This document shows, piece after piece, positions 15,095 through 24,687 of a stretch of 64,000 bases of DNA (its first letter is position 1; each line of letters opens with the position of its first letter). The notes under the pieces were generated by a model, which worked only from the letters and a program-made list of their open reading frames with translations, did not search any database and was not told where the DNA came from. The position numbers and the translations under genes are program-made. The DNA comes from JANXQG01 sp964615095 (GTDB taxonomy: Bacteria > Planctomycetota > Planctomycetia > Pirellulales > Thermoguttaceae), in assembly GCA_964615095.1 (NCBI GenBank), contig CAZTPX010000007.1, positions 1-64,000 of the forward strand. Reading direction: 5' to 3'.

Positions 15095-15343
15095 GGTGGC
15101 TACCCTACTTACGCTTTTCTCTATAGTGGCGGAATGATGCAAAACCTCGGCACGCTCGGCGGTGCGGATAGCTATGCGTACGGCATCAACGATAGCGGAC
15201 AGGTCGTGGGTGTCGCGTGGAACAGCAATCAATACGAACATGCCTTCCTATACAGCGGCGGAACGATGTACGACGTCAACAGCCTGATCCCCACGACTTC
15301 TGGTTGGACTGTAGATGCAGCGGATGCCATTAACGCTGAAGGC
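15087..15343 (+). pseudogene. Right piece of the split partial HAF-repeat gene
   Basis: Bases 15087-15243 equal 2365-2521 of the intact gene, and 15244-15343 equal 2801-2900 with one mismatch (g to t). The missing 279 bp (2522-2800, 93 codons) leave the frame intact; the join lies between two copies of the HAF unit that share tacgaacatgc, so repeat-to-repeat recombination explains it. The copy stops mid-gene and lacks the PEP-CTERM tail. Confidence 0.9.
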
Positions 15344-15401
15344 CCGAGTCACAATCACCAAGATAGTGCCTTTTGCGAAACATGTCAAAAAGACAATCTC
15401 A

Positions 15402-15485
15402 GTTGCCACAGAGAACACAGAGTTCACCGAGGGGCGAAGAGCGGAACCGGTCTCTCTCGCTGGCCTCTGTGCCCTCTGTGGCAAC
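15402..15485. repeat. Palindromic intergenic element (CACAGAG type)
   Basis: gttgccacagag (15402-15413) is the perfect inverse of ctctgtggcaac (15474-15485), with further degenerate cacagag/ctctgtg units inside. This form resembles a dispersed palindromic repeat seen between genes in many bacteria; no coding content. Confidence 0.65.
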
Positions 15486-15614
15486 TTTATTCTTCTCTCA
15501 AGCTAATGTAGCGACTCCAAATTGGCGGACGCCATCGACCCGCTGCGCGGGTGCCCCGGCGTTCCCTGCAGTGCTACCCAAACGGCCCGTAGATTGAACC
15601 ATGCCCCAAAACTG

Positions 15615-16312
15615 TTGCGCAAAACGGGCGCGCCGCGACAAATGGCTGTGCGCCGGCCAGCGTATTGTTATGTAGAGCGCGCTAGGCAGCGCATTTGAAA
15701 AGCTCGCAATCGTTCTTTGACAATTCGGAACCGGCCCCCGGCGTAGCGAACCGGGGGCCATGACAATGCGCGGCGCCGACTTGCGCAGGTCGGCGTCCGC
15801 GCCGGCGTCCGCGCGGAGCTTGCCCAAGCTCTGGCGCGTGGGTCTCGCACCTCGACCCAGCCTACGGCCCGAGCAACGGTCGCGAACGGCCGCACGGGCC
15901 GTGACAGCAATTAATTAATTTTATGACTCTGCACTTAAATAGCTACAAGAAAGCACCCTGTGCCCAACCCTTGGATACTATACACATGGCCATGTATCCA
16001 AAAAGTGGCTAGGAAGTGGCTAGGTTGACCACAAAAGTGGCTGGAAAATGGGACAAAGTGGCCAGGTATTATCTAGGTATTTCGGCTATGGAAAGACTAT
16101 CGTTAGAGTGTCAAGCGTTTTCTTTCAGCAGTTTCCGCCGTGCGAGCAATACCTTTAGTGGAAACAGAATATAGCCGTGGAAGTACAAAATCGCCGCAAA
16201 AACGCCGAAAGGCACCTTTTTTCGATGTGGTCACATCACTGCCTGACCCGATACGGTGGTTTGCCAGCGGCGGCCGAGGCGGGAGAAATGCCGCGAGAAG
16301 CACTTTTTTCTG
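15615..16312 (-). repeat. Copy 1 of a ~700-bp non-coding repeat
   Basis: Read on the minus strand, this segment aligns with 54859-55556 on the plus strand. Shared blocks include gtcagaaaaaagtgcttc, cgcttgacactctaacgata, tgtatagtatc, taagtgcagagtca, gcggccgttcgcgacc, a hairpin of gcccccgg/ccgggggc and attgtcaaagaac. Between about 16000 and 16075 lies an array of ~11-bp units such as aagtggctagg. No protein-coding frame is conserved between copies. The gtcagaaaaaagtgcttc end abuts a truncated GH32 gene, as copy 2 abuts a truncated HEAT-like gene, suggesting a mobile element with a fixed end. Confidence 0.75.
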
Positions 16313-16590
16313 ACCCCAAGATTGTTGCAACAAGACGGGCCGTCGCCGTTAACGACGACCCACTGGATCTTCGCCGCCTCGCCGTCCAGCGCCAGCGGGA
16401 ACATGTCCGGGCACTCGAACATGTCCGGGATGCTGCTTTGCTTCTGCCAGTGCAACAGGTCGGCCGAAGAGATGATATTCTCCGTCGAACCAGATCGGGC
16501 TGTCGACCTCGTTGATCCAGCCTTCGCTGCCGTTGTTGCCCGGCTGGTATGTGTAACCGTCCCAATAGCGGGCGGTGAAGTGGAACGGAG
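16313..16590 (-). pseudogene. Remnant of a glycoside hydrolase family 32 gene
   Basis: Minus-strand reading gives GH32-like phrases in two frames: W-F-D-G-E-Y-H-L-F, then after a frameshift near 16480, D-L-L-H-W-Q-K-Q-S and M-F-E-C-P-D-M-F-P-L-A-L-D-G followed by W-V-V-V-N-G-D-G. GH32 enzymes cleave fructans/sucrose, and the E-C-P-D motif is a family signature. Start and end are missing and the gene is cut at the repeat boundary near 16312. Confidence 0.6.
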
Positions 16591-16624
16591 TTCACGGTTA
16601 CGTCACTTCACTGGCGCCGGCGTT

Positions 16625-18706
16625 TCATTGGGCGTCGAATCGACGACCAAAGAACCGCCGCTCCGGCCGATCGGGGGGACCGCCCGCTTCAGGCTCGAGG
16701 CGCGTGGGCTGCTGGCCGCCAAAGCTAAAATTACTGTTGCCCTTCTCGTTGATCACGAAGCTGAAATTGCCGCCGCACGCGGGCCACTTGTGGTAGCTGA
16801 TTCCTGGCGGAGCGTACGCTGGACTGCCGCCTTCATAAACCGCATCGTTGCCATAATGGTAAAGAATACCGAGGCTGGCCTGCGCGCCGCAGCCTTGGGT
16901 CAGACCGCCAGTAGTCTTAAAGTGGTCTTTTTCGCCGAAGCTGCAGAGCGCGCCGACGGAACAATCCCAGCCCATGCCGGCTCCCATGATCGTGCCTTCG
17001 TAAAGACTGTTGCCGCCATCGTCGAACAAAAAACCCACCGAATAATGACATCCCCAGCCGCAGCCAAAGCGTTGAAAGAGTGGCTCGCTACGCACGCTGC
17101 CGTCCCAGGCCGTTCGTGCGATAAGCCGTTGGCTGTTGCCGCCAAAGTCACGGGCGAATCCCATGCCGCACCAGTAACCTCCGCCGTGCGAGAGATAATC
17201 AAATTCATAAACGTTATGGCCACCCCCGTTGAGGATGATGCCGACGCCACCGTCACCCACCTGGCGGATACCAGCGCCCACACCTTGTCCAAAACCTTCG
17301 TAACCTGGCGTTGCCGGGATGCGGGAATTTGAGGGATGCTTGTAGGAAGTGATATAGAGGCCGCCGCAATAGTAGTGATCGTGGCCCACAGTGTCCTCCA
17401 GCAAGCCAAACCCCAAAGGAGCCCCAAAGCCCTGGGCCCACATGGCCGCGTGATAATCGTTCTCGCCGCCGCGGCCAATTAGGATGCCCATGCCGCCTAA
17501 TGCTTGTCCCTGCACACGACGCACACCCCGATATGTGTTTTTCCCGCCATGTTCGACGATAATTCCAACACCGGCGATTGCCGAAGCTTGGGCGAGGTCG
17601 GCTGCCTGGTAGGAGTTGTTCCCCTCCCGGTTGACCACCAGGGAAACGCCAAGCATGGCCGCGCCTTGTATACCAGGCTTCTTACCGTGGAAAATATTGC
17701 CGCCACCTAGATTCAGCACGATGAGAACCGGCCGATCAAGCGAAGTCGTTCCCTCTTCGTACGTGTTGCCGTGGCCCAAATCGATCACTACCGCGACATC
17801 TTTCATTGCATCCAGCTTGTAGGTCTTCGATTCCTTCCCACCGATGAGGATTGTGCCCACCGGGGTATCGATCTTGGCTACCACGTGGCCGGTGACGCCT
17901 TCGACCGCAACGTTGCCGTCGTCGGGAAACTGCTTAAGCTGATCCAGCAATTTGGGATCGGTTAAGGGGACGAGTGCTTCAGCGGCCTCGATGAGGGCCC
18001 GGCGGTCCATCTTTTCCATCAGGTCGACCAGCGCTCGGCCACGAACGCGGTCGTTGAGCGTGTGGCCGGCTTGGTTCTCCGACACCAGGACCGGATAGAG
18101 CTCACGCACCATCGTGTCAATCTCGGCTTTATTGAGCGGCGACAGCGCCCTTGCGTGAGCAATACGCGCTTCTTCGAGGGCTTTTTTTACCACATCCAAA
18201 GCCTGTTCGGGCGATGAAACCTTCGCAAAGGCCCTGACCGTGTGCCTGCCGAGATCGAGGCTCTGTGAGGCGGTAGCCAGTGCCGGCCCCAAGCCCGACG
18301 GGTCGTCCACGATTGCCTTGTGCAATTGCCGGGTGAATTGTTCGGCTTCAGCAGGGGCCTGCAGCGGATCGCGCAGCATGTGCTCGTAGGAACTCAATCG
18401 ACCATTGCCAGTCAGTTCTGAGCCCGTATTGCTCCCGGCCGACTGTTGCAGTTTCTCTGCGAGATAACTCTGAAAGCGGGCAAAATAGTCGGTCGCCCGC
18501 TGACTTTGCAGGGTACTTTGCATTTGCTCCCGCAAGTACTTCATTTTGGTTGGCGCCTGGGGGTCGCCGTAAATCGGGTTGGGAACGTCAACGGGATGGG
18601 GCTGCGCGGACGTCGCAGCATCATCGGCCGCCCAAGCTGATAACGTCACCGAACTGAGTAATCCGGCAGTGATTGTGAAAACTCGAAACAAGTTAAAGGG
18701 CAACAT
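16625..18706 (-). CDS. Secreted Gly-Gly-Asn repeat protein (beta-helix/beta-roll-like)
   Basis: The 693-residue protein has a signal peptide (LFRVFTITAGLLSSVTLSAWA), a helical region (~25-230), then ~350 residues with about ten repeats built on G-G-x-N-x-Y or G-x-N-x-Y (for example GGGNIFHG, GGKNTYRG, GGENDYHA, GGNSLYEG, GNDAVYEG) spaced ~35-50 residues apart. Such spacing suits a beta-solenoid or beta-roll surface protein. The ATG at 18706 is chosen because it starts the signal peptide and has GGGG upstream; the frame is open to 18790. The C-terminal ~30 residues are Pro/Arg-rich and unlike the repeats, so the 3' end may have been altered. Function unknown. Confidence 0.65.
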   Translation of the reverse strand: MLPFNLFRVFTITAGLLSSVTLSAWAADDAATSAQPHPVDVPNPIYGDPQAPTKMKYLREQMQSTLQSQRATDYFARFQSYLAEKLQQSAGSNTGSELTGNGRLSSYEHMLRDPLQAPAEAEQFTRQLHKAIVDDPSGLGPALATASQSLDLGRHTVRAFAKVSSPEQALDVVKKALEEARIAHARALSPLNKAEIDTMVRELYPVLVSENQAGHTLNDRVRGRALVDLMEKMDRRALIEAAEALVPLTDPKLLDQLKQFPDDGNVAVEGVTGHVVAKIDTPVGTILIGGKESKTYKLDAMKDVAVVIDLGHGNTYEEGTTSLDRPVLIVLNLGGGNIFHGKKPGIQGAAMLGVSLVVNREGNNSYQAADLAQASAIAGVGIIVEHGGKNTYRGVRRVQGQALGGMGILIGRGGENDYHAAMWAQGFGAPLGFGLLEDTVGHDHYYCGGLYITSYKHPSNSRIPATPGYEGFGQGVGAGIRQVGDGGVGIILNGGGHNVYEFDYLSHGGGYWCGMGFARDFGGNSQRLIARTAWDGSVRSEPLFQRFGCGWGCHYSVGFLFDDGGNSLYEGTIMGAGMGWDCSVGALCSFGEKDHFKTTGGLTQGCGAQASLGILYHYGNDAVYEGGSPAYAPPGISYHKWPACGGNFSFVINEKGNSNFSFGGQQPTRLEPEAGGPPDRPERRFFGRRFDAQ

Positions 18707-18809
18707 TTCACCATTCCCCACGGTATGCCTTTTCTTCGAACAGAGCCAAATGGAACTTGTTACCCTACACCAAAGGTTGGCATAGTGCAATGGTCCCTAG
18801 CCCTGCGGC

Positions 18810-18920
18810 GAGCAGACGTGGAAGATCGTGGTCGAGGCGATGGAGGCCATCCCCGCAGGCTTCGCGGTGCCGCTGAAGGTCGAAGTAAAGGCGGGCAGGA
18901 CGTGGGCGGACTGCAAGTGA
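18810..18920 (+). pseudogene. C-terminal remnant of a family A DNA polymerase
   Basis: The last 36 codons read E-Q-T-W-K-I-V-V-E-A-M-E, then F-A-V-P-L-K-V-E-V-K-A-G-R-T-W-A-D-C-K and stop. P-L-x-V-E-x-K-x-G-x-x-W-x-x-x-K is the C-terminal signature of PolI-type polymerases. The catalytic domain is absent; probably a phage or plasmid relic. Confidence 0.7.
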
Positions 18921-19379
18921 ACCCCGAGACCCGAGCGCCCAGGCGATCGCCAAGATTCAGTTTTCGCACAAATGGAACCAAAGAGTATTGCAGTCTTGAT
19001 CTGATTATTCACATAGCCCTATTTGTTACTTGACGCAACCACCGATGGTCCCAACGAACTGGACGGCATACCGACGCGCGACGGCAAAGGCAATATACGC
19101 GTCAACACGATGAGCAGCACGTTGCTGGCTGGGCCTGGTTTCGGCTATTTGATGCTGTACATTTCCCGCGAGGGAATGCAAACCGTTTACGGCAATCCGC
19201 TGCCGAAGGTCCTATCCAGCGTGCTTCGGTGCCCCACCTCCGCTCGCAAAGCTGCGAACGATAATCGCATCGGCCGCGTCTCTCCGATAAAAGATGCCCT
19301 TTTTCCCGCATGTTGCGTCAGTCGGACTTGAGGTTGCCTTGCGCGGAGCGCGGGGAATACAATAGGTTGACATCCGCCT
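18921..19379. other. Spacer with an unassigned 102-codon open frame
   Basis: A plus-strand frame at 19023-19331 (TTG start) reads L-L-D-A-T-T-D-G-P-N-E-L-D-G-I-P-T-R-D and G-F-G-Y-L-M-L-Y-I-S-R-E-G-M, which looks protein-like, but it lacks a ribosome site and matches nothing recognised. It is probably another decayed fragment. No other content is seen. Confidence 0.35.
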
Positions 19380-21431
19380 ATGCCGTCCCGATCCAGTCGA
19401 GAGCGTTTTCGCCAGTACCGCCGCGAGGTTCGCGCGCGGACTTTCGATCCATCCAGCAACGGCTCGCCAGCCGCAAGCGGGTATTCGGCCGCGCCGCGGC
19501 AGCGGTACGGCGAGCGCACGAAACACCGCCGCTCGCGAAGTTTTTTCCAACTGCTCAGGGAGTTTTGGGGGCTGATCCGCCCGCATCGCGCTACGATCTA
19601 CGTCGCCTTGGGCACACTCAGCGTCTCGACGCTCTTGGGACTGGCGCCGCTCTACGGTACGAAGATCGTCTTCGACAACATCCTCGGCGAGCGCCCGCTG
19701 CCACAGCGGCTGACGCGCATCGTGGCCCTGCCGGCCGACCGCGCCCAGTTGCTGGGCGTCGTGGCCGTAGTGATGGTCGCGCTGGCCGTGGCGTGCCAAT
19801 TGGTCAGCCTGTGGTCGAGGTGGAACTCGACGCGGGCGCTGCAGCTTGTTCGCGTATCGGTCCGCAAGCAGGTCTTCGACCATGCCGTGCGGCTGCCGCT
19901 GCATCGCGTGTACGATCTGAAGTCGGGTGGCGTGGCCTCGATCCTCCGTGAAGACGCCGGGGCCATCGCCGATCTGATCTTTTCGTTGTTCTACAACCCC
20001 TGGCGGGCGATCATCCAACTGCTGGGCGGCGTGGCGGTGCTGGCATTCGTCGATTGGCGGCTGCTGCTGGGGTCGCTGGTGCTGCTGCCGATCGTGTGGA
20101 TGACGCACCGCACGTGGATCGGCCGCATCCGGCCGCTGATGCGCGACATACGCAACACGCGGCAGAACATCGACGCCCACACTACCGAGGCCTTTGGTGG
20201 GATGCGGATCGTCCGCGCGTTCGCGCGGCAGGAGTACGAGTCAGGCGCGTTCACCCGCGGCGGAAACTTCATGAGCCGGCAGGAAGTTCTCGCGTGGTTG
20301 TGGATGCGCGGGATCGACGTAACGTGGTCGGTCCTCATCCCCGTCGCTACGGCCACGCTGCTTTATTTTGGCGGCCGGCAGGTGCTTGCCGATAGCGAGC
20401 TGCTCAAGGCCCATCTCATCAAGCCGGAGCAGGCGCTCACCGTGGGCGACCTGGTGATGTTCCTGTCGTACCTCGTCGCGCTCTTGGGACCGATCGCCAC
20501 GTTGGCGGCCAGCGCGACCGGATTGCAGACGAGTTTGGCGGCGCTGGATCGAGTGCTCGATCTGATGAAAGAGCCGCGGGAGATGCCGTCGGCAAGCACC
20601 GCCGTCACGCTGACGAAGTCGCAAGTACAAGGGCGGATCGTGTTCAAGGATGTGAGCTTCGCGTATCCGCCGGCCAAATCTAGCGACGGCAAGTCGCGAG
20701 ACGGCAAGTCGACACCGGAGAATTCAGAATCGCACGCAGGCGCCGCTGTGCCGGTACTACGCGACATTGATCTCGATGCGGCGGCGGGGCAGGTCGTCGC
20801 GCTCGTTGGGCCTTCGGGCGCCGGCAAGACGACGCTCTGCAATCTCGTCGCGCGGTTCTTCGATCCCACGAGCGGCTCAATCGCGCTGGACGGCCGTGAC
20901 ATCCGCGATATCACGATCGATTCGTATCGCCGCTTGTTCGGCATCGTCGAGCAGGATACGTTTCTTTTCGACGGCACGATTGCCGAGAACATCGCCTATG
21001 GCCGGCGAAACGCCACGCGCGCCGAGATCGAGCAGGCCGCGAGTTCGGCGAATGCGGAGGAGTTTATAAAGAACCTCTCCGCCGGGTATGAGACCTTGAT
21101 CGGGGAACGGGGCGTAAAACTTTCCGCCGGCCAGCGGCAACGGATCACCATCGCCCGAGCGCTCCTGGCCGATCCCCGCATCCTCATTTTCGACGAGGCG
21201 ACGAGCAATCTCGATACGGAATCGGAACGTCTTATTCAAGCGAGCCTGCAGACGTTGATGCAGGGCCGCACGAGTTTCGTCATTGCCCATCGCCTGAGCA
21301 CGATCGCCCATGCCGACCGCATCCTCGTCATGGAAAAGGGTCGGATAGTCGAGCAAGGCCGGCACGAGGAGCTGATGCAAACGAACTCGCGCTATCGCGA
21401 GATGGTGCTACTGCAAACTGCTTCAGTTTGA
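19380..21431 (+). CDS. ABC exporter, fused permease-ATPase (MsbA type)
   Basis: The 683-residue protein has an Arg-rich N-terminal extension (~50 residues), an exporter transmembrane domain with about six membrane segments (residues ~65-370), and an ATP-binding domain (~420-683). The latter shows Walker A (GPSGAGKTT), Q-loop (V-E-Q-D-T-F-L-F-D-G), an ABC signature changed to L-S-A-G-Q-R-Q-R, Walker B (I-L-I-F-D-E-A-T-S) and the H-R-L-S-T switch. It should work as a homodimer moving a lipid, peptide or drug outward; the substrate is unknown. A Ser/Lys-rich insert (~445-465) separates the Y-loop strand from Walker A. It stands alone, flanked by decayed genes. Confidence 0.9.
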   Translation: MPSRSSRERFRQYRREVRARTFDPSSNGSPAASGYSAAPRQRYGERTKHRRSRSFFQLLREFWGLIRPHRATIYVALGTLSVSTLLGLAPLYGTKIVFDNILGERPLPQRLTRIVALPADRAQLLGVVAVVMVALAVACQLVSLWSRWNSTRALQLVRVSVRKQVFDHAVRLPLHRVYDLKSGGVASILREDAGAIADLIFSLFYNPWRAIIQLLGGVAVLAFVDWRLLLGSLVLLPIVWMTHRTWIGRIRPLMRDIRNTRQNIDAHTTEAFGGMRIVRAFARQEYESGAFTRGGNFMSRQEVLAWLWMRGIDVTWSVLIPVATATLLYFGGRQVLADSELLKAHLIKPEQALTVGDLVMFLSYLVALLGPIATLAASATGLQTSLAALDRVLDLMKEPREMPSASTAVTLTKSQVQGRIVFKDVSFAYPPAKSSDGKSRDGKSTPENSESHAGAAVPVLRDIDLDAAAGQVVALVGPSGAGKTTLCNLVARFFDPTSGSIALDGRDIRDITIDSYRRLFGIVEQDTFLFDGTIAENIAYGRRNATRAEIEQAASSANAEEFIKNLSAGYETLIGERGVKLSAGQRQRITIARALLADPRILIFDEATSNLDTESERLIQASLQTLMQGRTSFVIAHRLSTIAHADRILVMEKGRIVEQGRHEELMQTNSRYREMVLLQTASV

Positions 21432-21899
21432 CGACCTTCGCTTCCTGCGATTCTCCGTTGCGGTGCATGCCCAGACCTTACCACGCGACAGCCGAGATCC
21501 AATAGATGAGCAGGATTACGATTGAGCGATAATCGTTTTGTTTTCGCGACAGGTCAACAATCCACGACCAGTGGTTTCGGTTCTTCATGAATGCGGGCAC
21601 TCGGTTGTTGCGTTACGATAATCGGCCGACGTTCCTTCATTATGACCGCGGCGCACTTGCTCGTATGACAGGATTTCTGAGATTATTTACGTCATTTCAC
21701 TGGATCGAGATCGGGCGGCAGATTATGATCGACAATCGTGAAGCAGTTGACAACGGTAAGCAGGTCCCGCAGGGCATCCTCTTTGCCTGCGACGCTATAT
21801 GCCTGTCGAAAGGAGCGTTCCATCCCAACGGCAAGTTCAAACCGGGCGAGGACTGGCAGAACAAGAAAGACAAGGAGGCAGCGCCTCCGCCTGCCCTTT
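21432..21899. other. Decayed region upstream of the Gfo/Idh remnant
   Basis: No intact gene. A plus-strand stretch at about 21690-21895 reads as protein-like (F-H-W-I-E-I-G-R-Q-I-M-I-D-N-R-E-A-V ... G-A-F-H-P-N-G-K-F-K-P-G-E-D-W-Q-N-K-K) and could be the C-terminal piece of an unidentified gene. It overlaps the nonsense tail of the minus-strand remnant. Confidence 0.35.
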
Positions 21900-22167
21900 T
21901 CAGGGCTCGGTGGCTGCCCTTCAGCCGATGCTCAAAGACATCGGCCATGGCGACCAGCTTGATGGGACCGCTTTTAGTAGCCAGGGCGTTTGCCGCCGCC
22001 CCCGTCCCCCGACCGCCACAGCCGACCAGAGCCAGCCGAATCGTGTTGTTCTCGGCAGCATGGACGGCCGGGATAGCGACGCCGGCCAATACCGAAGCTG
22101 CGGCAACCCGGCCCGTATTCTTCAGAAATTCACGACGCGACGTATCTCGAACGTTCTTTGTATTCAT
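21900..22167 (-). pseudogene. N-terminal remnant of a Tat-exported Gfo/Idh/MocA oxidoreductase
   Basis: From ATG 22167 the frame encodes a Tat signal (S-R-R-E-F-L-K-N, then a hydrophobic stretch to A-V-H-A-A) and the start of a Rossmann fold (I-R-L-A-L-V-G-C-G-G-R-G-T-G-A) with M-A-D-V-F. After about residue 90 (R-L-K-G-S-H) the sequence loses all similarity and runs into unrelated reading, so the NAD-binding and catalytic domains are lost. The ribosome site is gaggat. Probably a deletion relic. Confidence 0.75.
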
Positions 22168-22331
22168 AATTGAATCCTCTCTTTGTAGCCCTTGGCAACT
22201 GACCGGTCCACCAGTTCTCTATTATAGCGAACAGATTGCCTTCGGGTTAGAATGGCTAAATCGGAAATGTCGGAAGTCGCGACCATTTACGTCGATCAGA
22301 AGCAATCCGACACCCGTAGGAAACAACGACC

Positions 22332-24677
22332 GTGAAACCCTCCCTATTCACCCTCTCCGCCCTGCTGCTGACTCCGCTGGCGGCGCTATATGCCGCTGAC
22401 GCACCAATACCCGCGGCCAAATCGACCATTGACCGCCACGCACTGGTGACGCGGCACAACATCACTTGGAATGAAGTCGCCGGTCGCCTGCCCCTGGGAA
22501 ATGGCGAGTTCTGCTTCGGTACCGATGGTTCAGGTCTGCAGACCTTTGCCGGCAATTCCATGTCCCACTGGGGCTGGCACAGCTTCCCGCTACCGGAGGG
22601 CTGGACTCCAGATCGTGTACCGGCGACAGGGACCTTCCAGAAGGGCCGCAATACTGGCGGGGACAATTTTCCTGCCGGCACGGATGCCATTCGTACCTGG
22701 ATGTTCGACAATCCTCACATAATGAATCTCGGACGTCTTCGCCTGATGCGCCCAGGTGGACGCGTCTTGATGCCCAACGACATCACTGGTCTGAAACGAA
22801 CCCTCGATCTGTGGGCGGGCGTGCAAACCTCGCGTTATCGGATCGCTGGCCAGGAAGTGAACGTCGAGACCTGTGTGCATCCGAGCCTCGACTTGGTGGC
22901 GGTTCGAATCGAGTCGCCGCTGGTGGCCAGCGGCGAATTGGAAGTAGCTTTGGACTTCGCCTATCCGTCATTACAGAATTCGGCCTGGGTGGGCGACTTC
23001 ACCCGGACCAGCGGTCATGCCACCATCGCGACGTGCCAGGGTGAACGACGCATCGATTTCACGCGCAGGGTCGATGCGGTCACCTATCATGCCGCGCTTG
23101 CCGTGGGGCACGGCTGTTCCATTCGCGCACCGAGACCCGCTTCAGCCGTGAAGAAGCTCGTCATCAAACGTGCCGAATACGGGGCCGGTGACAAATGGGT
23201 CGACGTGACCGCCAAGGTTGCTGCCGCAGTCCTGGACGACCGAATCGCACAATTGGTAAATTTTCAAGCCCTGGGTGCGGATCCGGCGCCGGGCGTCCCC
23301 AAAAGGTTGAAGGTCACCTATTCCCTCGATGGCGTGGAGGAGAAAGCGGAAGTCCCCGACAATCAGACTCTGTTGATACCGGCCGGCGTCAGCAATTCCT
23401 ATACGGTGTCGGCACACGGAACGAAGGTCATGGCCCTCGTCTGTGCCTTTTCTGTCAAGCGATTGCCGTCCATCCTGCCATCCTGGGCTGAAACAAAGGC
23501 TGCCTGCGTCGCGCGCTGGGAGAAGCACTGGAGCACCGGTGGCGCCATCGATTTCTCTGCCAGCAAGGATCCGCGGTGGAGGGAATTGGAACGCCGCATA
23601 GTACTCTCGCAATACCTAATGGCGGCCATGTCCGCTGGCAGTTGGCCCTCGTCTGAGAACGGCCTGCTGGGCATCGATGGTTGGCGTGGCCAGTTCCACA
23701 TGGAGATGGTGTGGTGGCACCTCGCCCATTATGCTCTCTGGGATCGCTGGGCAATGGGTGACAAGGCCATCAGTTGCTACCAGCGTTTTGCCCCGGCGGC
23801 GCGGGAACTGGCTGCCCAACTCGGCTACAAGGGCCTGAAATGGCAGAAGTCGGTGGGACCCGAAGGCCGCACTGCACCATGGGTTGGCAATCAGGTGTTG
23901 CTGTGGAAACAGCCGCATCCGATCTTCTTCGCCGAATTGGAGTATCGCCTGCGTCCGACTCGTGCCACCGTCGACAAATGGGCGGACATCGTCCAAGGCA
24001 CCGCCGAGCACATGGCCGACTATCCCAGCAAAGATGAGAAGACCGGCATCTATTCCCTCACGCCGGCCATGCCGCCGAGCGAACAGGGTATCACCCGCGA
24101 CACGGTGTTCGATCTCGCGTACTGGCGCTGGGGCCTGGACAAGGCCCAGCAGTGGCGGCAGCGGCGGGGTTTGGAGCGCGACTCGCATTGGGACGAGGTG
24201 CGCCGCAACCTGGCGCCTCTGCCGGTGGTCGATGGCCTGTTCGTCCATTCGGTGGAATGGACGGACACCTACACCAAGCGCGCCTGGGAACATCCCGATC
24301 CGGTAGGTGTCTTGGGCATGTTACCGCCTGTGGCGGGCGTGGATTCCGAGACGGCGCGGCGCACGGTCGTCAAGGTCTGGACGACCTGGGATTGGAACCG
24401 TTGCTGGGGCTGGGATTTTCCCTGGATGGCTATGGCCGCCGCGCGTGCCGGCCAGCCGCGGATTGCGGTGGATGCCTTGCTCAAGGATAATTCCAGGAAC
24501 AGCTATTCCATCGAGGGGATCAATGGCGGTTGGTATCTGCCTGGGAATGGAGGCCTGCTCTATGCCGTGGCGATGATGGCCGCGGGCTGGGACGGCGCGC
24601 CCGAGAGGTCGGCTCCAGGTTTCCCGGATGATGGATCATGGGTAATGAAATGGGAAGGGTTGAAGAAGGCACCATGA
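22332..24677 (+). CDS. Secreted (alpha/alpha)6-barrel glycoside hydrolase-like protein
   Basis: The 781-residue protein starts with GTG and a signal peptide (LFTLSALLLTPLAALYAAD). It has an N-terminal beta-sandwich (~40-330, beginning I-T-W-N-E-V-A-G-R-L-P-L-G-N-G-E) and a helical barrel with N-G-L-L-G-I-D-G-W-R-G-Q-F-H-M-E-M-V-W-W-H and T-T-W-D-W-N-R-C-W-G-W-D-F-P-W. This resembles GH65/GH95-related glycosidases; the exact family and substrate are not certain. It begins a tandem run with a sulfatase 10 bp downstream and a DUF5703 glycosidase after that, all secreted, pointing to breakdown of a sulfated polysaccharide. Confidence 0.7.
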   Translation: MKPSLFTLSALLLTPLAALYAADAPIPAAKSTIDRHALVTRHNITWNEVAGRLPLGNGEFCFGTDGSGLQTFAGNSMSHWGWHSFPLPEGWTPDRVPATGTFQKGRNTGGDNFPAGTDAIRTWMFDNPHIMNLGRLRLMRPGGRVLMPNDITGLKRTLDLWAGVQTSRYRIAGQEVNVETCVHPSLDLVAVRIESPLVASGELEVALDFAYPSLQNSAWVGDFTRTSGHATIATCQGERRIDFTRRVDAVTYHAALAVGHGCSIRAPRPASAVKKLVIKRAEYGAGDKWVDVTAKVAAAVLDDRIAQLVNFQALGADPAPGVPKRLKVTYSLDGVEEKAEVPDNQTLLIPAGVSNSYTVSAHGTKVMALVCAFSVKRLPSILPSWAETKAACVARWEKHWSTGGAIDFSASKDPRWRELERRIVLSQYLMAAMSAGSWPSSENGLLGIDGWRGQFHMEMVWWHLAHYALWDRWAMGDKAISCYQRFAPAARELAAQLGYKGLKWQKSVGPEGRTAPWVGNQVLLWKQPHPIFFAELEYRLRPTRATVDKWADIVQGTAEHMADYPSKDEKTGIYSLTPAMPPSEQGITRDTVFDLAYWRWGLDKAQQWRQRRGLERDSHWDEVRRNLAPLPVVDGLFVHSVEWTDTYTKRAWEHPDPVGVLGMLPPVAGVDSETARRTVVKVWTTWDWNRCWGWDFPWMAMAAARAGQPRIAVDALLKDNSRNSYSIEGINGGWYLPGNGGLLYAVAMMAAGWDGAPERSAPGFPDDGSWVMKWEGLKKAP

Positions 24678-24687
24678 GAAACCTCAA

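Noticed and set aside
15402..15485. CRISPR array
   Set aside because: Only two inverted arms, no regularly spaced direct repeats and no cas genes in the window.
16256..17332. A 358-codon plus-strand open frame across the Gly-Gly-Asn repeat gene
   Set aside because: Antisense shadow of the minus-strand secreted protein and GH32 remnant; no ribosome site or motif.
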